A DNA stretch of 64,000 nucleotides. Source: Hemibagrus wyckioides. Lineage: Eukaryota; Chordata; Actinopteri; Siluriformes; Bagridae. Under the pieces are notes generated by a model. It ran no database searches. It was not told the origin of the DNA and saw only the letters and a list, made by a program, of their open reading frames with translations. The stretch covers positions 16,899,630 through 16,963,629 of the forward strand of contig NC_080722.1 of assembly GCF_019097595.1 (NCBI RefSeq), read 5' to 3'. This document shows positions 25,001-37,800 of the stretch, one piece after another (the first letter of the stretch is position 1; the number at the start of each line of letters is the position of its first letter). Both the position numbers and the translations under genes were made by a program.

Positions 25001-28000
25001 TGTATACTAGGTTGATTGGTAATTCTAAATTGCCCATAGGAGTGAGTGTGAGTGTGTGTGGTTGTCTGTCTATATGTGTGGCCCTGTGATGGACTGGCGA
25101 CCTGTCGAGGATGTACCCCTGCCTTTCGCCCAGTGTGTGATGGGATAGGTTCCAGCAGCTAATTAGGAATAAAGCGGGTATAGAAAATGAATGGATGGAT
25201 ATTTTATGTTACGCAAAAAGTATCCGTTAACAGAACATTAAAATTACTTGTCTACACAAAATTGGTTTTAAAACATGAAGGTAGTCATTAGAGGCATTAT
25301 GATGCTGTTTCAATTTTCAGTACGCCGAGAGGAAAACCGACCACTCACCGTAAAGCTTGCACTAGGTTGAGGTCTGCAAACTCATGCAGTTCCACAAAGG
25401 CCTGTAGAACGCTGATGTTAAAATCATCCCTGAGGACAAAATAAAACATTCAATAATCCCTTTCCATCATCAATCATTAAGAGTTAATGTTCAGAGGTTC
25501 ACAGTTCATGTCAATCAAACATGAGAAATTTACACATGTACAGGACAAAAAGGCAAAGCAAATTTACGTTTTAATATTGTCAGTAATCCTGCCTAGAAAA
25601 GAACTAAGCATACAGAACCTACAGAGGTACAGTAAAGCCAGTAGTTAAGAAATAAAACTTAATGAACCGATTAACAGCAGCCTCATTACACAGCCTAACT
25701 GTACCTTCAGCCTCGGCGATAACAGATAAGCCAGCTTTGCAAATACAAATGCAATTAGCTAACTGCCAAAAGTAAATCATTCATCACTGTTTACAAAATG
25801 TAGCCGATAAAAAGAAGAACTCCTTTTTATATCATGTATATTACCCTTCTGTACACATGAATCTACCTGTACCCTCACAGTCTGTTACACTGTAAAATCC
25901 TTGTATGGAAGTGGTGGTGGGATGAGGGATGGGCAGGTCACACATACAGTATTGAAGATTTATATCTCGATGTCAGTCTAAATAGAGTCTACACAATACA
26001 CTATTGTAGCCAAATTGACTGTTCTCTCTAGTGCACTGGTTTGACTATAATTCACCCCAAACTGCAACTAAATCTAAACCAAACATCAGCAAAATATTAT
26101 TTGTTTCTATATCAATTGGATTAGAAGAGCTGTACTTGTGAGGAAAGATCTGGTAACCCTAATAGAAGCTTGCCATTTTCATCTGTAAAGTGGTATTAAA
26201 CGCTGCTGGACTGAGGGCTCAGCACTCAGACCTGGTGAAGGTCACACTGAAATGTTTCATTTAAAAAGTTTATTTTTTAAAATGCTCTACCAAAAGTACA
26301 ATATAATAGAAAGGGTTTGTCTTCTTGCTTTACTAACGATGTAACACACATACACATCTCCCATACTGGAATATTGGTTATACAGTCATATACACCGATC
26401 AGTCATAACATTATGAAGTGAATAAGACTGATTATCTCCTCATCATGGCGCCTGTTAGTGGGTGGGATATATTAGGCAGCAAGTGAACATCTTGTCCTCA
26501 AAGTTGATGTGTTAGAAGCAGGAAAAATGGACAAGCGTAAGGATTTGAGCAAGTTTGACAAGGGCCAAATTGTAGTGGCTAGACAACTGGATCAGAGCAT
26601 CTCCAAAACTGCAGCTCTTGCGGGGATTGCAGTGGTCAGTATCTAGCAAAAGTGTCCTTTAAGTCCTGTAAGCATTCTTTAAGTCCAATGGAGGCCCCAC
26701 CTTGCATCCTATAGGACTTAAAGGATCTGTTGCTAACATATTGGTACCAGATACCACAGCACACCTTCAGGGATCTAGTGGAGTCCATGCCTTGACGAAT
26801 GAAAATGGGAACCAAGACAATATTAGGCAGGTGGTCATAATGTTATGCCTGATCGCTGTATTTCAGAAGGACAGTGTTTATGAACGTAGCCACTTTTACA
26901 TCATTTGCAGCTGGAAATATGTGTTGGAGGAATAGATTCAGGCTGAGGAAAACTCTCGTTCTGATATTCCAGTGGGGCTGAAAACTGACAGCTGGCAATA
27001 TTCAAAAATGTAGTTTTCTGTAGGTATTAGTCTGGGCTGTGTTACAAGAGCCATATTACGCAATCCTGTATGTTATCAGGGGATGTGGGTTGATAGGGGG
27101 AGACTATCAAGGGATACCGGAATCAGTTTTAATAGATGCTTTACAAACCTGCAAATGTCTGCAAAGTGCAAAGTAAGACAGCTCAAAGAATGAGAATGCT
27201 GCGACTTACCTTTCCCCTAAATAGTCCCCAATGACTGTTTTATTCAAGCCTTCTCCTTTGTATAGGAACTGTGCAATGTCCTCAGGTGTGTGTTGCAAAA
27301 GGTCATTATCCAAAAGAAACCGGATACCCTAAAAATATTACAGTTAATATTTTATATTGCTTTAGCCGATAACCTTTCTAATGAAAAAACATATCAGTAC
27401 CACCTAATCCAATACCTTTTTAGGATCCATATTGAATTTCTTTCTTCCAATAGCCATCTGCTTATTCCTCTGAGTGGTCTTTCTATACAAAAAAAAGAAT
27501 AAATAACTGATTATTTTCATGGATGAAATGTCTAAAACTATCAGTAATCTAGCAGCACTAGCAGTGGATAGCTGGTGGTTAGGTGCACGTACGTCTCTCC
27601 CATGCATGTTAAATGTTCAATCTCTGTCATCACTTCAGCAATCTCAAACTTTAACCGCTGCAAGACAAAAAAAAAAGAACATGAGCCTTTATGGAACCTT
27701 TATGCTGGTTGGATTTCTTACTCATGCATCTGTTATTTAAATCACGCATACTTCAATGTCATCTAGTAGTTCTTTTTTCCTTCGTCGAATGTTAGACAGT
27801 TCATCTCTTTCTGCCAGAGAGAGATCTTCGGGGACTGTTGAAAGAAAGGTATTGAAATTAGAGACAGCAAAGTGAACCAGTTCCTCAATCAATAATATTC
27901 ACTTTGTTAGCGATTAACCTTTTATATTTTAAGCTCAATTTTTAAATGAGGGCATTTATCCTCAAAGTGTCAGATGATAGTAAGTGAAATGTCAGGCTGG

Positions 28001-31000
28001 TTAGAAAGGCTGGAAGTGGCAGCATTCTTTAGTTTAAGGCTAGACTGAGGAAACTATGAGCTATTAAATGACCGTAACTAAGGAAGTACACAGGGTCATG
28101 GTCAAATGAGGCGGAAACAAATTCGCTTGTGCCACACTTTTTACGCACACACACACACCTTCATATATATATATCTATGTGCTCATATTTAGTGTTATAT
28201 AAAGTTAACAATCATCATTATCACTTTATACCTTAAACCTGAGACTGTAAGCAAATAATGCAGTTCTGGCAGGCTGGACTGTGACTGTGCTTTGTGTAGC
28301 TGACACAGTTGATTTACGAACATTCTGTCCATCTCTAATTATGTAACAGGGACACATTTGGAAGAAGAGCTCATAAGTGCGCTAATGTGGGATTTCTTGC
28401 TGTTCTCGCCATCCTCCTCTTGAAAATAGAGGAAAAGTAGTCTATTAACGAAACAAAGTTCAACATTCATCAAAGGATTTTCTCGAACACAAGGCAATGT
28501 ATTTTACTCTAACCTCCTTTTTGTGTGTTAAAGAGGCTTTATTCAATCCTAATAAGAGCCTCTTTATTCGTTACATAAAAGAACGCTGAGCAGCCCAACA
28601 TGCCTACAGTATAAAGGTGAGCCATTTTCTCCCATAGCACTCCTTGTGCCTTTGTACGGGAAATGAAGCTTACAGGATAAAACAGAAGATAACGTAATCA
28701 GATCTATCGGCCTATCCGGCTACACATGATGCCTGTCTTATGGAGTGACGTATCAGACTGTAGCTCAAATCTCTGGGTGTGGAAATTCGTTTACCTTCTT
28801 CAATGACATTCCACCATCACTCGCATTTCACATACGGAAATGAAAACCGCTCTGGAGATATAATTTCAAAGTGTTTGATTTGATGTCAGTTTAAGACAAT
28901 GACTTCTGCCGGATATCCTGATACTGTAACATGAAACCAAAACCACAGCCAATAATACAGATTGGTTAGAGAAATGTATACACTACCTAAAACAATATTA
29001 GCGTTTATTAACCGTCTATTATGCTTTAAACCTGCCGCAAAGACACAACAGTAATTGTGTAATCACATAATGATTACACAACAGCGACCTTTAAAAATAA
29101 ATACATAAATGAAGCTACCCAATAAACAGTGACACACATTGTCAAGGTTTTTAACAATAAAGGCATAAACTGCAGAAATGCAATGTTATCTGTTAATAAA
29201 TTGATTTACTAAAATAAACAAATAAACAAACGAATAAGATAAGATAAGATAAGATAAGATAAGATAAGATAAGATAAGATAAGATGAATGAATGAATGAA
29301 TGAATGAATGAATGAATGAATGAATGAATGAATGAATGAATGAAATGCTGTGCAATGAGAGAAATAGAGTTGGTTTTTTGATTTTGCCATGTAAAGTGAA
29401 TGAAAGTGATTCTAGCTCAAGTTATGTCATTTACTACATAATCAATGCCTTCAACAAACTTTATTGCATGTCCATAAACACTACCTTTAACTTAAAATCC
29501 CTAAAATCGCTAAAATCATCTACTCAGATTAAACGCAGTACCGTTTGTGTCAAGTACGGCATCTGCAGTATCACAGGAATATGAAGTAATACGGTCTGTC
29601 AGCTTCGGAAAGAGATACACACTGAGTGAGGTCATTCTTATATGACTAATGTTAGCAATGGGTTGGATGGTCCCATGGGGGGCCATTTTCATGGCCAAGA
29701 TATGAGACCGGAGTAATTCAATATGATGTCAAACTGGATCGATGAAAGCAGCCGAGATGAGAGTGTTTGGCTTGGAGGATTCTCCTGCGTGTTCATGTTC
29801 CTCAAAACAGATTTATTGGATCCTGGATCCTCTGTACAATCAGTATTATTTGGGCTATACACATTCTAATTAATTTAGAGGTCAGTGTGCAAATACGAAG
29901 GTTGAGCTTGTAGCAAATTTGTGTTTGTTCAGCAGCACCTACATGAGATGCTTATGCATTCAAACGAGAAGTAAAACAGATGGACAGGAAAAAGAGCTTA
30001 GCTCTGTATAAAACACGGCTAGCAGTTCCTGATTCTCATTTGGGACTCTTTATTCCCTAAGTTCCCCAAATCCATTCATTTATAACACAAGCGTTTTAAG
30101 CAATAATAATACAGGAATAAACACATACTGTTACATCTGTTCTTCACATATACTGTTGTGCAATTCTCAGCGTTATCGCCCTTTGTGTGAGAACAAAACT
30201 ACACAAATGTGTAAGAGGTCGACTTCCTAAACAGTGTAATAACTTCAAATGAACATGGACCTTTAATACTTGAGCCTATTTCTGAAGTTAACTGTTCTTT
30301 TCAGGACATACTAGAACTGAGGGCATGAAGCCTTTATTATTGCCACACATACATTACAGTGGAATTCTTTTCTTCACATATCCCAGCTAAGAAGCTGGGG
30401 TCAGAGTGCAGGGGCAGATATGATACAGCGCCCCTGGAGCAGAGAGGGTTAAAGGTGGTGCTGGGGCTTGAACCCCGATTCTCAGATCAACAACCCAGAG
30501 CTTTAACCACAGGAGCCGCCACTGCCCCCGTATAAAAAATTCTAAAATACTAACATTCTAGGGTTAGAGTGATATGATACATTGACCATGTCCTTGCTAT
30601 GTTATGTTTTCATTTAATAAATAATTAAAGTACCTTTTTACAATAGTTAATATCTAGTCTATAATAATACCTAAACTTAGAAATTCTGAAGTAAAAAATA
30701 ATGAGAAGAATCTTTTCTCAATACAAAGAAATACTATGAAATTAAACTTAAGTAAGTAGTTATGTTATAACATAACTATTACTATTTAGAAATTGGTTAA
30801 TGATTCAGAGGCAAATAATTCCGTAAATAACTAATATTTACCATTAGCTAGAACAGCTTCTGTAAATGATATAAGTTCAACCTGCCATTAGCAAAGAAAA
30901 CAGGCTAACTCAGTTAAATATAGCCAGTTAATATGAGCAAATCAGTGAAACCTATATCAAGTCTTTGCTTACTCCAGCTTAATGGCTAACTGTCATCATT

Positions 31001-33215
31001 TCCATGCAACTATAAGCTTTCGTAAACAAATTAATTAAATTGCAATTGATCAAAAACAGAGCATTCATTAAAAAAGCAAAACCTCTGTGAGCAATCCTTT
31101 TCTTAAAGGAGACACACAGAGAGGTTTATTGTACCAGATTTGTTTTGTACAATCACCCCTTACAAGAATCAAGAGCTGTCACAGAACCTCTCAGTTTTTC
31201 CTGCTCTCCTTCTGTGTCAAGAATGAAGACATTAAAACCGCACAAAAATGCCGTCACCTCACTCATCTCCATCTCCTGCTGGGAAAACAGCATAAAAGTC
31301 AGTGTTCCCATCTCATAAATCAGTTCCATATGTGTCACTGAGACAACAAAAAGCACTTCACACACTCTGTTGCCTGTTTTATTTTTTTCAAATGGAGGAA
31401 AAACTCTCATTGGAATGCACAAGCTTGCAATCTATATATAGTATACACAAAAAATGCTGTCTTGCTGTGCAAACACAACTCCTTATTAATTGAAGATCCT
31501 ATTATGGTTTAGATCCAGACTTTTCAGTCACTAATAAGGCTGAAACTCACTGAAAGGGTCTGCGTCTTTACACGAAAATCAAAATGGCTAACAAAATCAT
31601 TTTAAATATGATATGAATGGTTTTTAAAAAATTATGTAGATGTATCACCGTAATGACAATGCAAACTGAACATTGTCAGTGTGTTGGGTCAGCAGTGACA
31701 CTCCCTATAATGAGTATTAATGAGGTGATGACCCCTGCCTGGGTCTGATCTAGTGGCAGACAGAACCCTCAGGAGAGCCAGACAACAGTGGCATTGAATT
31801 TGCAATAAAAGCACAGACCAGTGCCAAACTTCACTAGACCGTGAATTGGAGCAAGCACCTACTGGAAACACTAGCTTTTGCTATACACATACTTTATTTA
31901 CACGTTTACGAAAAAAAAGAACTGAGACAGTTTGGCAAGTTGCCCATGCTGGCTTTAATTCAGAGTGTTGCTTTTTCTACCTTTTCAACCGCTAGCCAAA
32001 GAAAATGGAGGGACGCTTTTCCATTTGGGCTTTCCCATGGCCAAATAAAACAAACTAGCTCCTGTATCACTGAGTAAGTCAATGAATTCGTTAGAATGAA
32101 AGAGTCTTATTTACTTTGACCTCACAATTCATCACACACACACACACAGGCGTTAGCATGCTGATAGAACCACTCAGGTCTCTGGAGACATGATAGCTGG
32201 ATCACCTATTTAGTGGTGTGGTCAGTCACTGGAAATATGTGGAAAATAACAGCATACAAAAGATATCTGTCTTAACTATTATTTGAACATGTCTTCATCA
32301 TTTTTCTTAATTTTATATTTTCATAATATCTCATCAAATTACAACATTCACTATATGGTCAAAAGTATGTGGACAACTGAGTGTTGAACATCTTATTCCA
32401 AAACTATAACAGCATTAATATTGAGTTGCTGCTGCTGCTGTTGATCCACTCTACTGGAAAGGCTTTCCACAAGATTGTGGAGCGTCACTGTGGGGATTTG
32501 TGTTCATTCAGACTCAAGAGCATTAGCGAGGTCGGAGCCTGGCGCACAGCCGTCATTTCAATTCCTCCCAGTGGTGTTTAGATTTTCAGCTGAGTTAAAG
32601 TCGGGGTTCTGTGCATGACACACAAGTTCTTCTCTATCAACTTTGGTAAAGCGTTTGGTAAATGCTAGAACACAATTAGACTAGATCTCCTAGTTCCAGA
32701 AAAGAATAATCTTAATGCTACAGCACACAGAGGCAGAAAGAAGAATCATGTTTGGGTCTGATAGTCAGGTGTCCACACACTTTTTGGCCATATAGTAGGT
32801 TTTTCTTCCATGCTGATGACCTGCCTAAAGAACTAAAAGAGTTTTAACTTAGCAGACAATGTGTATCAACACAATCGAAATCTTCAATTATTAGGTTTAT
32901 TATTCTGTTGTCTATAGGAATATTCTGGCTATTTACTGAGGCTTCTTTATTGTTGAATTTTCCACAGAAAGAGCAGGTCCAAGTTTTTTGCTTATTTCAG
33001 GGTTGTTTTAAAAAATGATCACTTTGAGCCTGCAGAACAGATTAAATAGTAGCCGTGATTAAGCTTATTTAATAACAGACACAACATGCAAAATGAATGA
33101 AATGACATGGAAAACAGATTATTAAGTGCCCCCTCAGCATAAAGCACACGGACTACACCATGGAAAAAAACAGAATATTTCCGCTTTATTTTTGTGGATA
33201 ATCATAAGTTGGTGC

Positions 33216-33257
<42 letters not shown>

Positions 33258-33273
33258 GACCAATCTTATTAGT

Positions 33274-33322
<49 letters not shown>

Positions 33323-33630
33323 GACCAATCTTAATAGTGCTATTATTATTATTATTATTATTAATAATAAAAAGAAGAAGAAGAAGAAGAAGAAGAAGAA
33401 GAAGAAGAAGAAGAAGAAACTTCTTTAATCAATTTCAAGTCATCCTTGAACCTATTATAAAGGAAGCAGCACAGGAACCACAGCTAAAGCAGCATTTACA
33501 GAAATAATAACTATTCAGAAAAAAAAGAAGAAGAAACCTGGATCTTTTTTATCCACTATACCAGTCACAGCAATGGACAGTGTCTAAAATAAAACGCAGT
33601 CTTACCTCTGTTGTCCTCATCCATGTTCAT
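20301..33630 (-). CDS. cyth3: cyth3, cytohesin-3 (ARF guanine-nucleotide exchange factor, GRP1)
   Basis: Loads GTP on ARF6/ARF1 at membranes after PIP3 binding (family knowledge). Thirteen coding exons, 5' to 3': 33630-33606, 27834-27752, 27657-27593, 27482-27416, 27328-27210, 25429-25349, 24719-24607, 24033-23885, 23800-23689, 22638-22562, 21364-21293, 21201-21047, 20373-20301; all phases agree, 396 aa (human 399-400). Order: coiled coil (residues about 10-60), Sec7 (about 62-245) with GDYLGERDDF and the glutamic finger in [16 protein letters not shown] domain (about 260-375) with [20 protein letters not shown], and a basic tail [16 protein letters not shown] in the PH domain is the CYTH3 form (recalled CYTH1 and CYTH2 differ), and adjacency to usp42 agrees. 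The exon 23689 donor is GC (GCAAGT). The linker reads LGGRV, a two-glycine PH variant. A second in-frame ATG at 33624 matches the usual MDED start. Intron 1 is about 5.8 kb. Confidence 0.96.
22026..22078. repeat. (TA)n microsatellite
   Basis: Pure TA run abutting the left end of a Tc1-like element in a cyth3 intron; it may have grown from the element's TA target duplication. Confidence 0.9.
22079..22543 (-). mobile_element. Tc1-like element with transposase C-terminal remnant
   Basis: Bounded by GGAAAAAAATAAGAGACCAC on the left and its near complement GGTCTCTTATCTTTTTCC followed by AGAGCTGTATA on the right. On the - strand it encodes [20 protein letters not shown], the end of a Tc1 transposase, without the upstream catalytic part. 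A second copy of the family lies at 34137-34603. Located in the cyth3 intron between 21364 and 22562. Confidence 0.85.
24840..25200 (+). mobile_element. Fish SINE-like retroposon
   Basis: Begins GGGCAGCACGGTGGCTTAGT (tRNA-like head with the box-B-like GTTCAAA), continues with the highly recognisable TTTGCATGTTCTCCCCGTG and GGTTTCCTCCCACAGTCC blocks and CTGTGATGGACTGGCGACC, and ends in an ATGGATGGAT tail. This family is abundant in ray-finned fish. Located in the cyth3 intron between exons 6 and 7. Confidence 0.85.
26391..26860 (+). mobile_element. Internally deleted Tc1-like transposon
   Basis: Inverted ends: TACACCGATCAGTCATAACA at 26391 and GCCTGATCGCTGTA ending 26860. Inside, from ATG 26528, is the N-terminal DNA-binding part of a transposase ([16 protein letters not shown] then [10 protein letters not shown]), which breaks off after about 40 codons. 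The catalytic domain is missing. Located in the cyth3 intron 25430-27209. Confidence 0.85.
29235..29344. repeat. Adjacent (AGATA)n and (GAAT)n microsatellites
   Basis: About ten AAGAT/AGATA units (29235-29285) pass directly into about fourteen GAAT units (29286-29344), in cyth3 intron 1. Confidence 0.9.
30330..30540. mobile_element. Dispersed catfish-type repeat
   Basis: Contains TTATTGCCACACATACATTA, TATCCCAGCTAAGAAGCTGG, GCGCCCCTGGAGCAGAGAGG and CAACCCAGAGCTTTAACCAC, ending GCCACTGCCCCC. I recall this arrangement as a high-copy repeat of catfish genomes; the class is unclear to me. It is the main clue to the order of fish. Confidence 0.6.
32349..32797. mobile_element. Tc1/mariner-type MITE
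   Basis: Terminal inverted repeats CACTATATGGTCAAAAGTAT (left) and TTTTTGGCCATATAGTA (right), with GTGGACA / TGTCCACACAC just inside. No coding sequence; about 450 bp. Located in cyth3 intron 1. Confidence 0.85.
33216..33419. repeat. Compound (TAA)n / (TTA)n / (GAA)n microsatellite
   Basis: Two (TAA)n runs separated by nearly identical spacers AAGACCAATCTTATTAGTG and AAGACCAATCTTAATAGTG, then (ATT)n and a (GAA)n run. The duplicated spacer shows that one spacer-plus-run unit was copied. Confidence 0.9.
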
Positions 33631-34010
33631 GTCGTCTGAACGATCTAAGATAAACAGCTTATCACAAACAACAAACCCCGCACACAAGGTCAATCAGCCT
33701 GTTTACTGACTTTCCCCCTCTTTCACGTTGACGGTGACCCAAACTGCAAGAGCAACAGTATCCTCTTAACGCGTCCCCTGACGGTCCGAATGAAGATTTC
33801 TCGTAACGCAAGGTCAAATCTCAGTGCACATACAGCCAGTATGGTTTTTTTTTTTGGTGTTTGTTTTTTTTTTTCTTTTTACATCCAGTCCGATCCACGG
33901 AGAAAAGCAGAAAGAGCGACAGATCTGCTTTCATTCAGCCTCAGATACAGAACAGAGGAGGCGTGACGTCATCTCGGTACCCCGCCCCCGATAGTATGGC
34001 TCAGAAAAGA
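33631..34010 (-). promoter_or_regulatory. cyth3 promoter and 5' UTR
   Basis: Immediately upstream of the cyth3 start on the - strand. It has a perfect palindromic CRE TGACGTCA at 33964-33971 and a GC box CCCCGCCCCC at 33980-33989, with no TATA box, as expected for a housekeeping-type promoter. A long A/T homopolymer tract at 33845-33880 probably lies in the 5' UTR. Confidence 0.65.
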
Positions 34011-34136
34011 TCGATTTGAATCACTTTAAGTGCTGAATCGCCTGCCTGGTTAACATCACTCAATTAACAATCATACAGCTCTGGTTTAATTTATATAATT
34101 TTCTTCTTTAGGTATTTCATCTACTATGTGAAGATA

Positions 34137-34603
34137 TACAGCTCTGGAAAAAAAAGAGACCACTGCAAAATAAGTGGTGTCTTATTAAATGCTGACAATA
34201 TTTCTCCTAAACTCAAAATATAACTATTGTGTATATTTAAAGGAAATGACAACACATCAAAATAACCCAAGATCATGTAGTATTTGCAGACCTCAAATGA
34301 AATAAAAAAAGCAAATTATTTGTAAACAAATTGTGTTAATGCTTTGGCTAAATAACATTAAGAAATCAGTATTTGGTGAAATAACCCCGATTTGCATGCG
34401 TTTTGGCTCCATGCTCTCCACCAGTTTTTCACATTGCTGTTGGGGAACTTTATACCACTTTTTTTCCGCAAAAAAGCAAACAGCTCAGCTTTACTTGATG
34501 GTTTGTGACCATCCATCTTCCTCTTGATGACATTCCAGAGGTTTTCAGTAGGGTTCAAATCTGGAGATTGGGCAATGGTTTCTTATTTTTTTCCAGAGCT
34601 GTA
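34137..34603 (-). mobile_element. Tc1-like element, second copy of the 22079 family
   Basis: TACAGCTCTGGAAAAAAAAG at the left and TTTTTTCCAGAGCTGTA at the right are inverted. The interior encodes on the - strand [20 protein letters not shown], the transposase C-terminus. It differs from the first copy by small indels. Confidence 0.85.
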
Positions 34604-34675
34604 TAATGGTTATATATATATAATTTAAAAAAACAACAATATCCTATCATGTTTAGTACAACCTAATAAAAACAT

Positions 34676-34830
34676 ATTTCTGGCATTTAGCAGACACCCT
34701 TATCCAGAGCGACTTACATTTTTATCTCATTTTATACAACTGAGCACTTGAGGATTGGGGCCCAGCAGTGGGAGCTTGGTGGTCCTGGAATCAGTAGTCC
34801 AACACCTTAATCACTAAAAGCTACCAAATC
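34676..34830. repeat. Dispersed teleost repeat fragment
   Basis: Contains GGCATTTAGCAGACACCCTT and ATCCAGAGCGACTTACA, a motif present in very many copies in teleost genomes, followed by GGGGCCCAGCAGTGGGAGCT. Class not certain. Confidence 0.6.
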
Positions 34831-37800
34831 CCCCATTTCAAATTTTAGTAGGGCTTTTTAAACTTACTTGTACTTCCTGAGGCTTGTGAATACTAGATCC
34901 AGGACTTTTCCAGTGTCAATCATTAACCGTGTCCTAACGGATTTCCAACTGCCCGCGAAGAACAAGACCAACTGCCTTTGAATAACACATTCGGAATGAA
35001 ATGCTACGGCTTTTCAGGATTTCTGTAGGATTTTTTTGGGTGGCACCCAGATTGAAAATCCATAAACATACAGATGACCAAATAACTTACAGGAATTGGT
35101 GTGGTTAATGGACAGGTCTGACCAATTCCTGTGTAAGAGGAGCTGTGATCTCATTCATAGCAGCATGTACACTATGAGTCACACACACACGCATTCAGAA
35201 ATCACCTACCACATGATTTACCTAAAGTACATCCTTTGAGTTGTAGGTAAAAATAGCATCTCTCTGTTTTGTTATTTAACATGGGTACATAAAAATATAT
35301 TTATAATAGTTCGATAATTCAGCAATGATTAAACACCAGCATTTCAAAATAACCGTTTATAAAATTGTCATAATTCTCTTTCCCCCCAAACACTAAAAGT
35401 ACACCAGTTCATGTGCTGATGTCCTAAGAAGTACGCCACAATAATGGGAAGTGGCTCTCCACAAAACCCCACCTTTCCACCCATTCAACACCCAGCAGTC
35501 TAGGAAACAGTTCTGCATATGTAATACAAAAAAAAGAGAAAAGAATTCTTGAGAATAGACATCAGTGTTAGCTCATTTGTGACATTTTTCAAAGCTGTAT
35601 CCACCTAACTGTTTTATCAAGCTCTTATGTAAAGGAACAGAAAGAAGCCCGCTGTCATCTGCATACTTTCAGATATGACACCGGGGTCACTTCTGGTGAA
35701 TTGTGTGTATTACTCATCTAACATTTTACCCAATATGTGTATCCTTTTATCAAGCTTCTGTGTGCTCTTGAATATGGATAAGACCTTTGAAATGTTGGGC
35801 AGATCATCAGTGTAGGACAGTATAGATTCAAGATTCGAGATTCAAGATTTTTTTTGGGGGGGGGGGGGTCAAACAGTTACATACAGTATTCAACATGCAT
35901 TGCAAACATGGCCACTCCCCCAAAACTGTGCCTATAAATAAACTAAATTTAAGAACTAAGTTTTAAAAAAAAGAATGAATGGAAATAATAAGTTATAAGA
36001 GGTAATAGAATATGTTACATGGCGTGCAATTATGTTATGGTTTAGAAGGTGCACACTTTATAGAATAGAAATTGATACACTGGACATGTTGGTTAGTTAC
36101 ATGAAGTCACTGTAAAGGTCAGAATTTCCATGGAGTTTTATCAGCTTTTATCATTCACTTTTAGTTTTGGTTATGCCACTTTAATACCAGCCTACACTGC
36201 TTACACTGCTGCTACTAAGCCCCACTCACTCCTGCATTATATAATGAACATCCAGACATGCAGATGGTGGGCTATAAGCACTTTCTTGCCATTGTGGCCT
36301 CATTACTCATTTTAAGAGAATCAGGCACTAATGAGAGTGCATCTGGGTCTCTCTCTGTGTGTGAAGCAGCTGGACTAAGCTCCTCCAAGCTCTCCTCTAT
36401 ATTATGCTGCTGTATTGCTGCTAACAGCTCTTCAATTTGGGTCATGCCTAATTTTCTCCTTCTAGGACCTGAGCAATCAAGCCTTCTGCCCATGTCTGCT
36501 CTTGCTGTTACAGCACAGCAAATGAGCTTAACTTTTTCTTGTTTGAGGCGTTGCAACTGTATGTGCTTCACTCTAAAGATGTTCCCAAACAATTCGGGCA
36601 TTATTCATTAATCAACTCCACTGAGGCCTGGGAGAACAAAAACACCATTCTGCTGTAAAATACAAAAGCCTAAGAATGGTTAAATTCGTTCAACTGCTCA
36701 GACGTTACAAAATGATAATTAGTTATGCTCAGCAAGAAGCAGGATTAGAGCATTATGTCTTTGAATCTATTTTCAAAACTCTGAGAATAGGCTGAGGGCA
36801 AGCTGAGAATAGGAAAATGGAAAAATGTGACATAGCAGTGCCCTTTTACAGCCTACCCATGTGGGATTATGGTCATGGTCACTTTGCTTTTGGAACCCTG
36901 GAAGGAAATGATCATATGGGAATAGTCTGCTAGTTCCAAAAGAACATAAAAAATTTAAAGAGGAAGAGCTACCCTTACTGTCTTTTTTGTTGGTTTTTAG
37001 TTAGTTGGTGAATGTTTTTCTCGAAACAGAACAAATTTCAGACCTGGTCACTTTACTGGACCTGGTCACTTAATATTTCAAATAAACATGTAAAAACTTT
37101 TTTCTATGCTAACTACTAAAAATAAGTACCAAAACTTCAGTTACTGCACTGTGTATTTGTACAGGAGATTTGCAGTAAAGAAAGTCAAACATGGGGAGAA
37201 AAAGAGCAGGAAGAGTTGACTCTGCTTGTGTGTGATGTACTGGGGAAAACAGAGACTCCTGGGTGGGAATGACATCCTGCATGAGGAACAAAGAACATAT
37301 CCGCTACAGCTCAGGAAGAGCCTGTTGCTGCGACTTTTCCTTTTTTTCCCCCCTCAGTCATAGAGGAAAGAAAAACAAAAATAAAATGCTTTCTCTCTGC
37401 TGGCTGTGTAATGTCTGGTCTATTTGGACCTTTTATTTATTTATTTATTTATTTATTTATAGGAAATTCTTTTAACATGCCAGCATTAAATGCTCAGGGT
37501 TAAGTAATCATCTCAGTGAGCCTGACCTGTGCACTGTGCTGAGCAAAAAGAAATCTTCACACCTATATGGATTTACTCATATAACCTATAGGTTAGAATT
37601 TGAATCTTGTAAAGCTGTGGGTCCAAGGAATGAGTCCAGACATTCCTCACTCTGGTAATTATACAAAGTGAATAACTTGTGGAAGCAGCTAAATAATAGG
37701 CTATGGGGTTAAACAATAGTGCATTGTTATGTGAAAAGTATTTGAAATATGTGGCATGTCTTTTTGTTTTCTAAAATCTAAAAAAAGTACAAGAAAGCAA

